Source: DAHUYF01 sp035945115
GTDB taxonomy: Bacteria > Pseudomonadota > Alphaproteobacteria > ATCC43930 > CGMCC-115725
Reading direction: 5' to 3'
Assembly: GCA_035945115.1 (NCBI GenBank)
Contig: DASZAN010000097.1
Coordinates: 1-64,000, forward strand
DNA: 64,000 nucleotides
The notes beneath the pieces were generated by a model. That model saw only the letters and a program-made list of their open reading frames with translations, was not told the DNA's origin and ran no database searches. A program made the translations under genes and the position numbers. Every line of letters starts with the position of its first letter. Position 1 is the stretch's first letter. This document shows positions 8,017 through 15,844 of the stretch, piece after piece.

Positions 8017-9124
8017 GTGCTCGAAAGATGGAACGACCGTCAGCAGCATCGAATTTCCCCGCTTTGCCAGCTTCCCCATTCCTCTGTCCCCGCCCGCTGA
8101 ACAGAAGCGCATCGCGGCGCGCATCCAAGAATTGTTCGGCGAGATCGAGGCAGGCGAGCAGGACTTGGAGAAAGCGCGCGAAGCTCTAGAGACGTATCGT
8201 CGCGCCGTCCTCAAATCCGCCGTCACCGGCCAGCTGACCAAGGGTTGGCGGCAGAAGAAGAGCGCGGATGATGTACATTATGGTTTGCTGCAAGTTCGCG
8301 ATGAAATATCAAAACATAGATCGGCGCTCACTAAAGGCACTCGTCTGCGTTCCGATCCAGGCGCCCCGCTCGATCCCGCAAAGCTCCCACCTGTACCCGA
8401 AACATGGGCATGGGCAAAGCTCGAAGAGCTGATAGTCGAAGGCCCGACCAACGGATATTCGCCCAAGGCTTCGCAAAATCAGAGTGGCACCCTCGCATTG
8501 AAGCTCACCGCAACGACTGCCGGGTCGCTGAATCTATCGAGTTCGGCGATCAAGCGCCTGTCGGAGCACATACCTGCGTGTTCCAGTCTTTTCCTAGAAC
8601 CTGGCGACGTCCTCTTTCAGCGGGGCAACACGCGAGAATATGTCGGTATTGCCGCAGTGTACGACGGTCCTCGTGATACCTACGTTTATCCTGACCTCAT
8701 GATCCGCGTCCGAACAGTGACTGACCTTATGGCCGCGTGGATCTGGCGCGTGTCCAATTCCTTCATTGGGAGAGGACATATGCAGCGTTACGCTGTCGGG
8801 ACGGCAGGTACGATGCCGAAAATCAATGGTGACGTGGTTCGGAACCTGCCGATACCCGTCCCGCCGCGTGAGGAAATGTCGGAAGCGCTAAAAATGCTGT
8901 CGGACGCTCTCGTCGCTATCGATGACCTCGAGTCGGAAATCGCAAAAGCGGAGACTGCGGTGAGCGCGTTGCGGCAATCCACATTGGAATCTGCTTTCGA
9001 AGGCGGCCTCGTACCGCAGAATCCCGGCGATGAGGCTGCATCGACTCTGCTCGCGCGAATAAGAGCTAGTGGTACCAATCTGACATTTGGAATCCTATCC
9101 GCACGAGTCCGATCAATGGGATAG
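8009..9124 (+). CDS. hsdS: Type I restriction specificity subunit, central and second TRD (frameshifted, 3' end altered)
   Basis: This frame carries the end of TRD1 (FPRFASFPIPLSPPAEQKRI), the central conserved helix (IQELFGEIEAGEQDLEKARE, then YRRAVLKSAVTGQLT), TRD2 (PPVPETWAWAKLEELIVEGP to LPIPVPPREEMSEAL) and the distal conserved helix. HsdS sets the DNA sequence recognised by the methylase and nuclease. The real reading frame enters from 7600 through a +1 frameshift near 7953. The last 20 residues (from SGTNLTFG) do not look like an HsdS end; they are encoded by an inserted element at about 9066-9161. Without it the frame would run on to a TGA at 9245-9247, overlapping the hsdM start. Confidence 0.88.
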   Translation: MSECSKDGTTVSSIEFPRFASFPIPLSPPAEQKRIAARIQELFGEIEAGEQDLEKAREALETYRRAVLKSAVTGQLTKGWRQKKSADDVHYGLLQVRDEISKHRSALTKGTRLRSDPGAPLDPAKLPPVPETWAWAKLEELIVEGPTNGYSPKASQNQSGTLALKLTATTAGSLNLSSSAIKRLSEHIPACSSLFLEPGDVLFQRGNTREYVGIAAVYDGPRDTYVYPDLMIRVRTVTDLMAAWIWRVSNSFIGRGHMQRYAVGTAGTMPKINGDVVRNLPIPVPPREEMSEALKMLSDALVAIDDLESEIAKAETAVSALRQSTLESAFEGGLVPQNPGDEAASTLLARIRASGTNLTFGILSARVRSMG

Positions 9125-9166
9125 GAGATGCGGGCCGGAGCCAAGTGTCAGATTCGATCCACTAGC
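9065..9166. mobile_element. MITE-like insertion with 26-bp imperfect inverted ends in the hsdS 3' end
   Basis: Positions 9065-9090 and 9141-9166 are inverted repeats matching at 22 of 26 bases; shared blocks are GCTAGTGG, AATCTGACA and TTGG. The ends are bounded by CTAG at 9066-9069 and 9162-9165, which could be a target duplication. The 50-base interior codes for nothing visible. Removing 96 bases (one CTAG plus the element) joins ARIRAS to MRSQPTGGVGSQ and leaves hsdS open to a TGA overlapping the hsdM ATG. I read it as a non-autonomous transposable element. A plain hairpin or recombination site is the alternative, but the restored overlap argues for insertion. Confidence 0.65.
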
Positions 9167-9243
9167 ATGCGGTCTCAGCCGACCGGCGGTGTAGGGAGCC
9201 AACGCTCGCGCCGCAGGGCGGTCAATGCCGAGGACGCTCAGCA

Positions 9244-10701
9244 ATGAGCGAGTACTACTCCACCCTCGTCGCCAAGGTCTGGAACTACGCGCATGTGCTG
9301 CGCGATGCGGGCGTATCCTACGGCGACTACATCGAGCAGATCACTTGCCTTCTCTTCCTCAAGATGGATGAGGAGCGATCCGAGAATCTCGGCCATCCGT
9401 CGATCGTGCCGAAAGAGCACCGTTGGGACAAGTTGCGGCATTTGAAGGGAGAGGCGCTGGCGACGGCTTATGCCGAGGCGCTCGCGGCACTCGGGCGGAA
9501 GGATGGACTCTTGGGCGCGATCTATCAGAAAGCGCGCAACACCATCGAGGACCCGGCGAAGCTGCAGAAGATCGTGCAGCTCATCGACGACGAGGAATGG
9601 CTCGGCCTCGGCGTCGATGTGAAGGGTGCCATCTATGAAGGGCTTTTGGAGCGGAACGCCGCCGAGGTGAAATCCGGTGCCGGACAGTACTTCACGCCGC
9701 GTCCGCTCATTGACGCCATCGTCGAGGTGGTCGATCCGGCGCCGGGCAAGACGGTGTGCGATCCCGCCTGCGGCACCGGCGGGTTCCTCCTCTCGGCTTA
9801 CGCACACATGAAGGAGAAGCCCGAGGCGCGGAACAAGGCGATGGCGCAGAAACTCCGCCACAAGACCTTCACCGGCTTCGACATCGTACCGGGCGTGGTG
9901 CGCCTCGCCGCGATGAACCTCTATCTCCACGGCATCGGCGAGGAGGATAGCCCCGTTCACCGCGCTGATGCGCTCCTCGCCGATCCCGGCGTCAAATGGG
10001 ATTACGTCCTCACCAATCCGCCCTTCGGCCGCAAGCAGAGCTTCAAGGTCTTCACCGATGACGGCGACATCGAGACCGAGCGCGAGGATTATCAGCGGCC
10101 CGACTTCAAGGTGACGACGGGGAACAAGCAGCTCAACTTTCTCCAGCACGTCATGACGATCCTGGGCGAGGGCGGCACCGCTGCCGTCGTCGTGCCGGAC
10201 AACGTGCTATTCGAGACGGGCGGCGGCGGACGCATCCGACTGCGCCTTCTCGACGATTTCGACTGCCACACCTTGCTGCGGCTGCCGACCGGCATTTTCT
10301 ATAAGCAAGGCGTCAAGGCGAACGTACTCTTCTTCGACAAGAAGCCTGGCTCGCCGGATCCCTGGACCAAACATCTCTGGATCTACGATTTCCGGACCAA
10401 TCAGCGCTTCACGCTCAAGGAACGGCCGCTGAAACGCGAGCATCTGCAGGAGTTCGTCGATGTCGCGCGGCTTGCCGAGCGGCATGCGCGTAAGGAGACG
10501 GAGCGCTTCAAGCGCTACGGCTATGACGAGCTCATCAAGCGCGACAAGCTCAACCTCGACATCTTCTGGCTCAGGGACGCGAGCCAGGACGATCCCGAGA
10601 ATTTGCCGCCGCCCGAAGAGATCGCCGCCGAGATTGCCGAAAGCCTCGAAGCGGCGCTCGCGCGCTTCCGCGCCGTGGCCGCGCGGCTCGCCTCGCGCTG
10701 A
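9244..10701 (+). CDS. hsdM: Type I restriction-modification methylase (M subunit), N6-adenine
   Basis: This 485-residue protein has the HsdM N-terminal helical domain (YIEQITCLLFLKMDEER), SAM motif I CDPACGTGGFLL and catalytic motif IV LTNPPFG, all intact. With HsdS it would methylate adenine at the bipartite target. The ATG at 9244 has no strong ribosome site of its own; before the element at 9065-9166 inserted, it would have overlapped the hsdS stop (ATGA) and relied on translational coupling. It is the only gene of the three without a lesion, so it may persist as an orphan methylase needing an HsdS from elsewhere. Confidence 0.95.
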   Translation: MSEYYSTLVAKVWNYAHVLRDAGVSYGDYIEQITCLLFLKMDEERSENLGHPSIVPKEHRWDKLRHLKGEALATAYAEALAALGRKDGLLGAIYQKARNTIEDPAKLQKIVQLIDDEEWLGLGVDVKGAIYEGLLERNAAEVKSGAGQYFTPRPLIDAIVEVVDPAPGKTVCDPACGTGGFLLSAYAHMKEKPEARNKAMAQKLRHKTFTGFDIVPGVVRLAAMNLYLHGIGEEDSPVHRADALLADPGVKWDYVLTNPPFGRKQSFKVFTDDGDIETEREDYQRPDFKVTTGNKQLNFLQHVMTILGEGGTAAVVVPDNVLFETGGGGRIRLRLLDDFDCHTLLRLPTGIFYKQGVKANVLFFDKKPGSPDPWTKHLWIYDFRTNQRFTLKERPLKREHLQEFVDVARLAERHARKETERFKRYGYDELIKRDKLNLDIFWLRDASQDDPENLPPPEEIAAEIAESLEAALARFRAVAARLASR

Positions 10702-10811
10702 TCGCGCGCGCGATGCGCGCAAGCCGCATCTCGCCCTCGCCGCACGCGGAAGAGAGAATCGGCACCTTGTCCTTTTTGGCGACGGTGCGCGCCCTTGCGC
10801 CTGGGGCAAGG

Positions 10812-11222
10812 ATGTGGCACGTGGTGACGATGGCCTCGGCTCGGAAGGCGCCTCACCCCATCTGCGTGCTCGTCGTCGAAGACATCGCCGAAATCCGGGA
10901 GGCGATGGTGGAGACGCTGCAGAACGCAGGCTACGAGGCGGAGGAGGCCGCCGACGCCGGCGCCGCGCTCGCCCTCATGCGCCGCGCGCCGCCGCCCGAT
11001 CTCCTCTTCACCGATATCGTGCTGGGCCGCGGCCTCAACGGCTACGAGCTCGCGCAACGCGCGGCCGAGCTCAATCCCGCCCTCAAGGTGCTCTACACCA
11101 CCGGCTATGCCTTCCGGGCGCCGGAGACGCAGGCAGCGCTGCCGGGAAGCCGCATGCTGCTGAAGCCCTACCGCATGGGGCAGGTGCTGCAGGAGATCGC
11201 GCAGCTGCTGGCCGGCGCCTAG
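10812..11222 (+). CDS. Single-domain response regulator (receiver)
   Basis: This is a CheY-like receiver with no output domain. It has the acidic pair in VLVVEDIAEIREAM, the phospho-acceptor Asp in LLFTDIVLG, the Thr in LYTTGYAF and the Lys in LKPYRMGQ. ATG at 10812 follows GGGGCAAGG; a second ATG at 10830 leads directly into the domain. Receivers of this kind are often cognate to hybrid histidine kinases, but no kinase is in the window. It ends convergently against the LuxR-type regulator, with a strong hairpin between them. Confidence 0.85.
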   Translation: MWHVVTMASARKAPHPICVLVVEDIAEIREAMVETLQNAGYEAEEAADAGAALALMRRAPPPDLLFTDIVLGRGLNGYELAQRAAELNPALKVLYTTGYAFRAPETQAALPGSRMLLKPYRMGQVLQEIAQLLAGA

Positions 11223-11250
11223 CGGAACGCCACGCTCACGCCAAACGGAA

Positions 11251-11284
11251 GGGACCCGGCCGCTGGGGGGCTGGGCCGGGTCCC
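11251..11284. terminator. Bidirectional terminator hairpin
   Basis: An 11-bp perfect stem pairs 11251-11261 (GGGACCCGGCC) with 11274-11284, with a 12-base G-rich loop. It lies between the convergent ends of the receiver gene (11222) and the LuxR-type regulator (11339). There is no long T tract, so termination strength is uncertain. Confidence 0.6.
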
Positions 11285-11338
11285 TAGCCGCGTCGCCGCG
11301 GCGCCGAGGAACGCTTCCTCGGGCTTATCGGCAAGCGT

Positions 11339-12112
11339 TTACTTGGCGATCGCGCCGTGGCCGTTTTGCGCGAGGATGCCCGGCAACGGGAAGGGGCCGT
11401 GGCCGGTGGCGAGCAGCGCCGCCTGGGTGCGGTTCGAAACGTGCAGCCGCTTGATGATCTGCTTCACATGCGCCTTGACCGTGCTCTCCGACATCGAGAG
11501 CGCGTCGGCGATGAGCTTGTTCGACTTGCCCTGCGAGATCAGCGCCAGCACGTCGCGCTGACGTCGCGTCAGCTCCGACCACGGCTCGCTCGGCCGGTCG
11601 ATGCCGCCCTCCGCCCGCTGCGGCGGCGTGTCGAGCAGCGAGGAGGGGACGTAGACGCCCCCCGCCAGCACCAGGTCGAGCGCGCCCATCAGCACCTTGA
11701 GGCTGAGGTTGGTCGGGAGGAAGCCGCGCGCGCCGCTGCTCAGGATCTGCCGCGCCCGCTGCGGATGGCCGTTCTCGGCGATCACCACGACCGGTGTCTC
11801 CGGCAAGGTCTCGCAGACGAGCTCGAGCTGGCGCAGGTCGACATGCTCGGCGGTGGCGGCGCCGATCAACACCAGCTCCGCCGTCGGCGCGCCGCTGTCG
11901 AGCGCGCGCTGCAGCTCCTCGGCGCTGGCGAACTCGCTCACGCGCCAATGCGCATTGTGCTGCGCCAAGGCGAGGCGCAGGCACTCGCGGCGCAGCCGGC
12001 TCACATCGATGAGTGCCACGACACGCGGTGTTGGAACGGTGGCGAGGCTGCCGGTTGCGGCGATGGTCAGCTGCTCTGGGTTGCGGTCTAGACGACCCAC
12101 GGATTCCTCCAT
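11339..12112 (-). CDS. LuxR-family response regulator with a degenerate receiver domain
   Basis: The C-terminal HTH is a clear LuxR/NarL domain: ELTRRQRDVLALISQGKSNK, IADALSMSESTVKAHVKQII and KRLHVSNRTQAAL. The N-terminal region has receiver-like secondary structure but lacks the phosphorylation chemistry: the acidic pocket is replaced (VVALIDVSRLRREC) and the expected Asp position reads ELVLIGAAT. It therefore probably works independently of phosphorylation or senses another signal. ATG at 12112 has GGAG about 9 bases upstream; ATG 12127 and GTG 12166 are alternative starts. Its upstream region contains a perfect TTCTGT-A-ACAGAA palindrome. Confidence 0.85.
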   Translation of the reverse strand: MEESVGRLDRNPEQLTIAATGSLATVPTPRVVALIDVSRLRRECLRLALAQHNAHWRVSEFASAEELQRALDSGAPTAELVLIGAATAEHVDLRQLELVCETLPETPVVVIAENGHPQRARQILSSGARGFLPTNLSLKVLMGALDLVLAGGVYVPSSLLDTPPQRAEGGIDRPSEPWSELTRRQRDVLALISQGKSNKLIADALSMSESTVKAHVKQIIKRLHVSNRTQAALLATGHGPFPLPGILAQNGHGAIAK

Positions 12113-12252
12113 TCTTGCGCGCTCCATTTGATCGCCGGACGACTCGCGTGCCGAGAGTACGGTCACACCTTATCGTCGCTCGCGGGTTTATCCTCTCCCC
12201 TGTCGACAGGATTGACGGTTGAGCCCTTGGGATGAAGTAATTTTTTGTGTGT

Positions 12253-12265
12253 TTCTGTAACAGAA
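12253..12265. promoter_or_regulatory. Palindromic operator-like site
   Basis: TTCTGT-A-ACAGAA is a perfect 6-1-6 palindrome in the region between the divergent LuxR-type regulator and the anti-sigma-like gene, just after an AT-rich run (TAATTTTTTGTGTG). It could bind either the LuxR-type regulator or another dimeric factor. The assignment is inferred from position and symmetry only. The rest of 12113-12380 shows no other structure I can support. Confidence 0.4.
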
Positions 12266-12380
12266 TATGTCCGAAGGAGGGGGCGTTGCTATCCGATCGG
12301 GGCAGGCTCCAACGAAGGCGACGCCGTCCGGACGGATTTAACCGACCTTTTATCGATCGCCTCCAAAGTGCTGCGGCGCC

Positions 12381-12560
12381 ATGGCGACTCCCACGCAACC
12401 TCTCGGCCTTTCCGCAGCGGCAATTGCCGTTCTGCAGGCACGGCAAGCCCGGCCGCCTCAGCCCGATAGCGAGACGGCACCTGCGCCGGCGACCAATCCG
12501 ACCCCGCGCGCCAACGCCACAGCCGCTGGACGCGGCCGTTTCATCGATCTTCTCGTCTGA
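12381..12560 (+). CDS. Possible small Ala/Pro-rich protein
   Basis: This is a 59-residue frame from ATG 12381 to TGA 12558-12560. It starts MATPTQPLGLSAAAIAVLQA, has a Pro/Ala/Thr-rich middle and ends GRGRFIDLLV. No convincing ribosome site precedes it. The composition and the defined hydrophobic C-terminus resemble small conserved alphaproteobacterial hypotheticals, but I do not recognise a family. It lies on the same strand upstream of the anti-sigma-like gene. It may be spurious. Confidence 0.3.
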   Translation: MATPTQPLGLSAAAIAVLQARQARPPQPDSETAPAPATNPTPRANATAAGRGRFIDLLV

Positions 12561-12649
12561 GGGCGTCAGTTGGAGGGCGTTCCTCACAAAGTAGTTGAAT
12601 GCTGCCACCTTTTGAGGCATGGTGCCACCTACCGCCAGGGGGACGTGCG

Positions 12650-13393
12650 TTGGCAGCGACGGGCAATCGGCCGCCACCGAGCGAGCAGGATCTTCAGGAC
12701 TACATCGACGGTCGCCTAGACGCGGGCCAACAGGCGCAGATGGCCGCCTACTTGGCCGAGCATCCCGAGACCGCGGCGCGCATCGAGCGCTATCGCGCGC
12801 ATATTGCCGGCATGCATGCGCTTTACGACGGCATCCTCACGGAGCCGATTCCGCCGCGCATGCAGGCATTGCTACAACGCGCGTCGAGGCGGCGCCGGCG
12901 CCCCCTCGCCCTTGCCGTCGCTGGGCTGGTGGGCGCGGTCATCGTCGGCATCGCCGTCCTGAGCTGGGGTGGCAGCACGCGCGTCGAGGGCGATGTCGCC
13001 GCAGCGCAGGAGGCGCATCTCCATTTCGCCGTTTCCTCCTCCTGGGAGAGCGACCTCGCGGAGCTGCGCGACGACAGCCTTGAGCGCGTGCTCAGCGCGT
13101 CCTTGGGCGCACCGGTGACCTTGCCCGATGCGGCGCGCGCGGGCCTCACGCTGAAGGCGGTTCGCCTGTTGCCGGCGCCGCATCCGGCGGCGCTTCTCCT
13201 CTATCGCGACCGTGTCAACCACCCCGCTTCGCTCTATGTCGCGGCCAGTGCAACCCGCGGCGAGCGTGGCGACAGCGCCGCCGCGGGCGTCCGCACCTTC
13301 TTCTATAGCGCCGATGGGGTCTTCTACGCGCTCACCGTCGCCGCCGGCGAGCCGGACGAGATGGTGCGGCGAGTCTCCGCCATGACCCCCTGA
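12650..13393 (+). CDS. Anti-sigma factor-like membrane protein
   Basis: The N-terminal cytoplasmic part (SEQDLQDYIDGRLDAGQQAQ, then YLAEHPETAARIERYRAH) matches the anti-sigma domain of ChrR/RskA-type transmembrane anti-sigma factors. One transmembrane helix follows at about residues 85-105 (PLALAVAGLVGAVIVGIAVL), then a periplasmic domain of about 140 residues. I prefer a TTG start at 12650 with AGGGGG 8 bases upstream (247 residues); an ATG at 12599 is also in frame. No zinc-binding HxxxCxxC motif is present. Anti-sigma genes normally sit beside an ECF sigma gene, but none is adjacent here. Confidence 0.75.
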   Translation: MAATGNRPPPSEQDLQDYIDGRLDAGQQAQMAAYLAEHPETAARIERYRAHIAGMHALYDGILTEPIPPRMQALLQRASRRRRRPLALAVAGLVGAVIVGIAVLSWGGSTRVEGDVAAAQEAHLHFAVSSSWESDLAELRDDSLERVLSASLGAPVTLPDAARAGLTLKAVRLLPAPHPAALLLYRDRVNHPASLYVAASATRGERGDSAAAGVRTFFYSADGVFYALTVAAGEPDEMVRRVSAMTP

Positions 13394-13467
13394 GGCACCT
13401 CGCCTCGCTCTTGCCGATTCCGCCGGCGATGCCACACTCGCTCCCAACAAGCGAGCGGGAGGAAGAC

Positions 13468-14232
13468 ATGCGGCTCAACGGCAAAGTGGCGATCATCACC
13501 GGTGCGGGCTCGGGCTTCGGCGAGGGGATCGCCAAGCGCTTTGCCGAAGAAGGCGCCAAGGTCGTCGTCAACGACATCGACGATAGGGGCGGCGAGCGCG
13601 TCGCGCATGAGATCGAGCGCGCGCAAGGTCAGGGCAGCGCCTCATATGCGCGCGCCGACGTTTCCGACAATGCCGCGGTCGAGCGCCTCGTTGCGCGCGC
13701 GCTCGAGCGTTTCGGCCGCATCGACATCATGGTGAACAACGCCGGCACCACTCACAAGAACGGCCCGATGCTGGGCGTCGACGAAGGCACCTTCGACCGC
13801 ATCTATGCCGTCAACGTGAAATCGATCTATCTCGCTGCGCGCCATGTGGTGCCGGTGATGCGCCGCCAAGGACAAGGCGGCGTCATTCTCAACACCGCCT
13901 CCACCGCCGGCATCCGCGCGCGGGCCGGTCTCGTCTGGTATTGCGGCTCGAAGGGCGCCGCGGTGATGCTGTCGAAGGCGATGGCGCAGGAGCTGGCACC
14001 CGACAAGATCCGCGTCAACGCACTTTGCCCGGTGGCAGGGGACACGCCGCTCTTGCCGAGCTTCATGGGTGGCGACACGCCGGAGCTCCGTGCCAAGTTC
14101 CTTGCCTCGATCCCGCTCGGGCGTTTCGCGACGCCCCTCGACGTCGCCAACGCCGCGCTCTATCTCGCCTCCGACGAGGGCGCCTTCATCACCGGCGTCG
14201 CCTTCGAGATCGACGGTGGCCGCTGCGTCTGA
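13468..14232 (+). CDS. Short-chain dehydrogenase/reductase (SDR)
   Basis: This is a classical SDR of 254 residues. The cofactor loop TGAGSGFGEGIAKRF, the DVSD motif, NNAG and the catalytic Ser (NTASTAG), Tyr and Lys (WYCGSKGA) are all present. The acidic residue after beta-2 (VVVNDIDDRGG) suggests NAD rather than NADP. The C-terminal ITGVAFEIDGGRCV is typical of the glucose/3-oxoacyl-type reductases. ATG at 13468 has GGGAGGA just upstream. The substrate cannot be told; it stands alone and converges on purH. Confidence 0.92.
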   Translation: MRLNGKVAIITGAGSGFGEGIAKRFAEEGAKVVVNDIDDRGGERVAHEIERAQGQGSASYARADVSDNAAVERLVARALERFGRIDIMVNNAGTTHKNGPMLGVDEGTFDRIYAVNVKSIYLAARHVVPVMRRQGQGGVILNTASTAGIRARAGLVWYCGSKGAAVMLSKAMAQELAPDKIRVNALCPVAGDTPLLPSFMGGDTPELRAKFLASIPLGRFATPLDVANAALYLASDEGAFITGVAFEIDGGRCV

Positions 14233-14239
14233 GCGCGCC

Positions 14240-15844
14240 TCAGTGGCGGAAGTGGCGGATCCCCGTGAACACCATGGCGATGCCGGCCTTGTCGGCGGCG
14301 GCGATCACCTCCTCGTCGCGCACGGAGCCGCCCGGCTGAATGACCGCAGTGGCGCCCGCCGCCACCGCCGCCTCAAGCCCGTCGGCGAAAGGGAAGAACG
14401 CGTCCGACGCGACGACTGACCCGCGCGCCGGGCTTTCGGCCAGTCCCGCGGCCTTGCCCGCTTCCTCCGCTTTCCACGCTGCGATACGCGCGCTGTCGAC
14501 GCGGCTCATCTGCCCCGCGCCGATGCCGACGGTGGCGCCGTTCTTGGCATAGACGATCGCGTTCGACTTCACGTGCTTCGCCACGCGGAAGGCGAAGAGA
14601 AGATCGGCGAGCTCTTGCGGCGTGGGCGCACGCTTCGTCACGGTCCTGAGATGGGCCGTATCGATGCGGCCGTTGTCGCGCGTTTGCAGTAGGAATCCCC
14701 CGGCAAGCGAGCGGATGGTCAGGCCAGGCGCTTCCGGATCGGGCGTCTGCCCGGCCGTCAGAACGCGGAGCGAGGGCCGGCGCGCCAGCACCGGCTTCGC
14801 CGCCGGCTTGAGCGCCGGTGCGATGACCACCTCGGCAAAGCGCTTGACGATCTCCTCCGCCGTCGCTTCGTCGAGCGCATAGTTCACCGCGATGATACCG
14901 CCGTAGGCGCTGACGGGATCGCAGGCCAGCGCTTTGACAAAAGCCTCGCGCAGCGTCTTGGCGATGGCGGCGCCGCAGGGATTGGCGTGCTTAACGATAG
15001 CTACCGCCGGTGGTTTCGGATCCAAATTCTCAAACTCCGCGACCAGCTCGAAAGCTGCGTCGGTATCACTCAAATTGTTGAACGACAGCTCCTTGCCTTG
15101 AACTTGCCCCCGTCCGGTGGCGATGCCCGGCCGTTCGTCGCCGCCGACGTAGAATGCCGCCTGCTGGTGTGGATTCTCACCGTAGCGAAGCACTTGTTTC
15201 AGTTTGCCGGAGAAGGTGATGAGCGGTGGAAATGTCGTGTTCTGCTCGGCAAAGAACCAGCGCGAGATCGCGGCGTCATAGGCGGCGGTGCGCGCATAAG
15301 CGAGGCTCGCCAGCTTCCCGCGCAGCGCAAGCCGGGTCGCGCCGTTGTTGGCGGTGATCTCCGCCAGCACCTCGTCGTAATCCCCGGGATCGGTCACCAC
15401 CACCACGTCGGCGTGGTTCTTCGCCGCGGCGCGGATGAGTGCGGGGCCGCCGATGTCAATGTTCTCGATGCACTCTTCATAGGATGCGCCGCGCGCAACG
15501 GTCGCTTCGAAGGGATAAAGCGTCACCACCAAGAGGTCGATCACGCCGATACCATGCCGGGCGAGCGCCGCCATGTGCTGTGCATCGTCGCGGCGCGCGA
15601 GCAAGCCGCCGTGAATCGCGGGATGGAGCGTCTTGACGCGGCCGTCGAGCATCTCGGGAAAGCCGGTCAGCTCGGCGACTTCGATGACTTTGAGTCCCGC
15701 CGCGGCGAGTGCCTTCGCCGTGCCGCCCGTCGAGACGAGCTCGACGCCGCGGGCCGCCAGCGCTTCTGCGAACGCGACGAGCCCGGTCTTGTCGGACGTG
15801 GAGAGCAGGGCGCGCGTGATCGGCCGAAGCGATTCCTCAGGCAT
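14240..15844 (-). CDS. purH: Bifunctional AICAR formyltransferase/IMP cyclohydrolase
   Basis: This catalyses the last two steps of purine synthesis, from AICAR to IMP. The N-terminal MGS-like cyclohydrolase domain (LLSTSDKTGLVAFAEALA, STGGTAKAL, GRVKTLHPAIHGGLLARR) covers about residues 1-190. The transformylase domain follows, with KHANPCGAA, DAFFPFADGLE and the conserved end AGIAMVFTGIRHFRH. Start ATG 15844 (MPEESLRPITRALLS) gives 534 residues, normal for the family. It overlaps the heparinase-like gene stop by 8 bases and is the last gene of the rsmB-rpe-heparinase-purH run. Confidence 0.97.
   Translation of the reverse strand: MPEESLRPITRALLSTSDKTGLVAFAEALAARGVELVSTGGTAKALAAAGLKVIEVAELTGFPEMLDGRVKTLHPAIHGGLLARRDDAQHMAALARHGIGVIDLLVVTLYPFEATVARGASYEECIENIDIGGPALIRAAAKNHADVVVVTDPGDYDEVLAEITANNGATRLALRGKLASLAYARTAAYDAAISRWFFAEQNTTFPPLITFSGKLKQVLRYGENPHQQAAFYVGGDERPGIATGRGQVQGKELSFNNLSDTDAAFELVAEFENLDPKPPAVAIVKHANPCGAAIAKTLREAFVKALACDPVSAYGGIIAVNYALDEATAEEIVKRFAEVVIAPALKPAAKPVLARRPSLRVLTAGQTPDPEAPGLTIRSLAGGFLLQTRDNGRIDTAHLRTVTKRAPTPQELADLLFAFRVAKHVKSNAIVYAKNGATVGIGAGQMSRVDSARIAAWKAEEAGKAAGLAESPARGSVVASDAFFPFADGLEAAVAAGATAVIQPGGSVRDEEVIAAADKAGIAMVFTGIRHFRH

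Noticed and set aside
12247..12594. Arg/Pro-rich + strand frame upstream of the anti-sigma-like gene
   Set aside because: It has a GGAGGGGG run in front but the composition is shadow-like and lacks any domain; a different frame (12381-12560) reads more plausibly.
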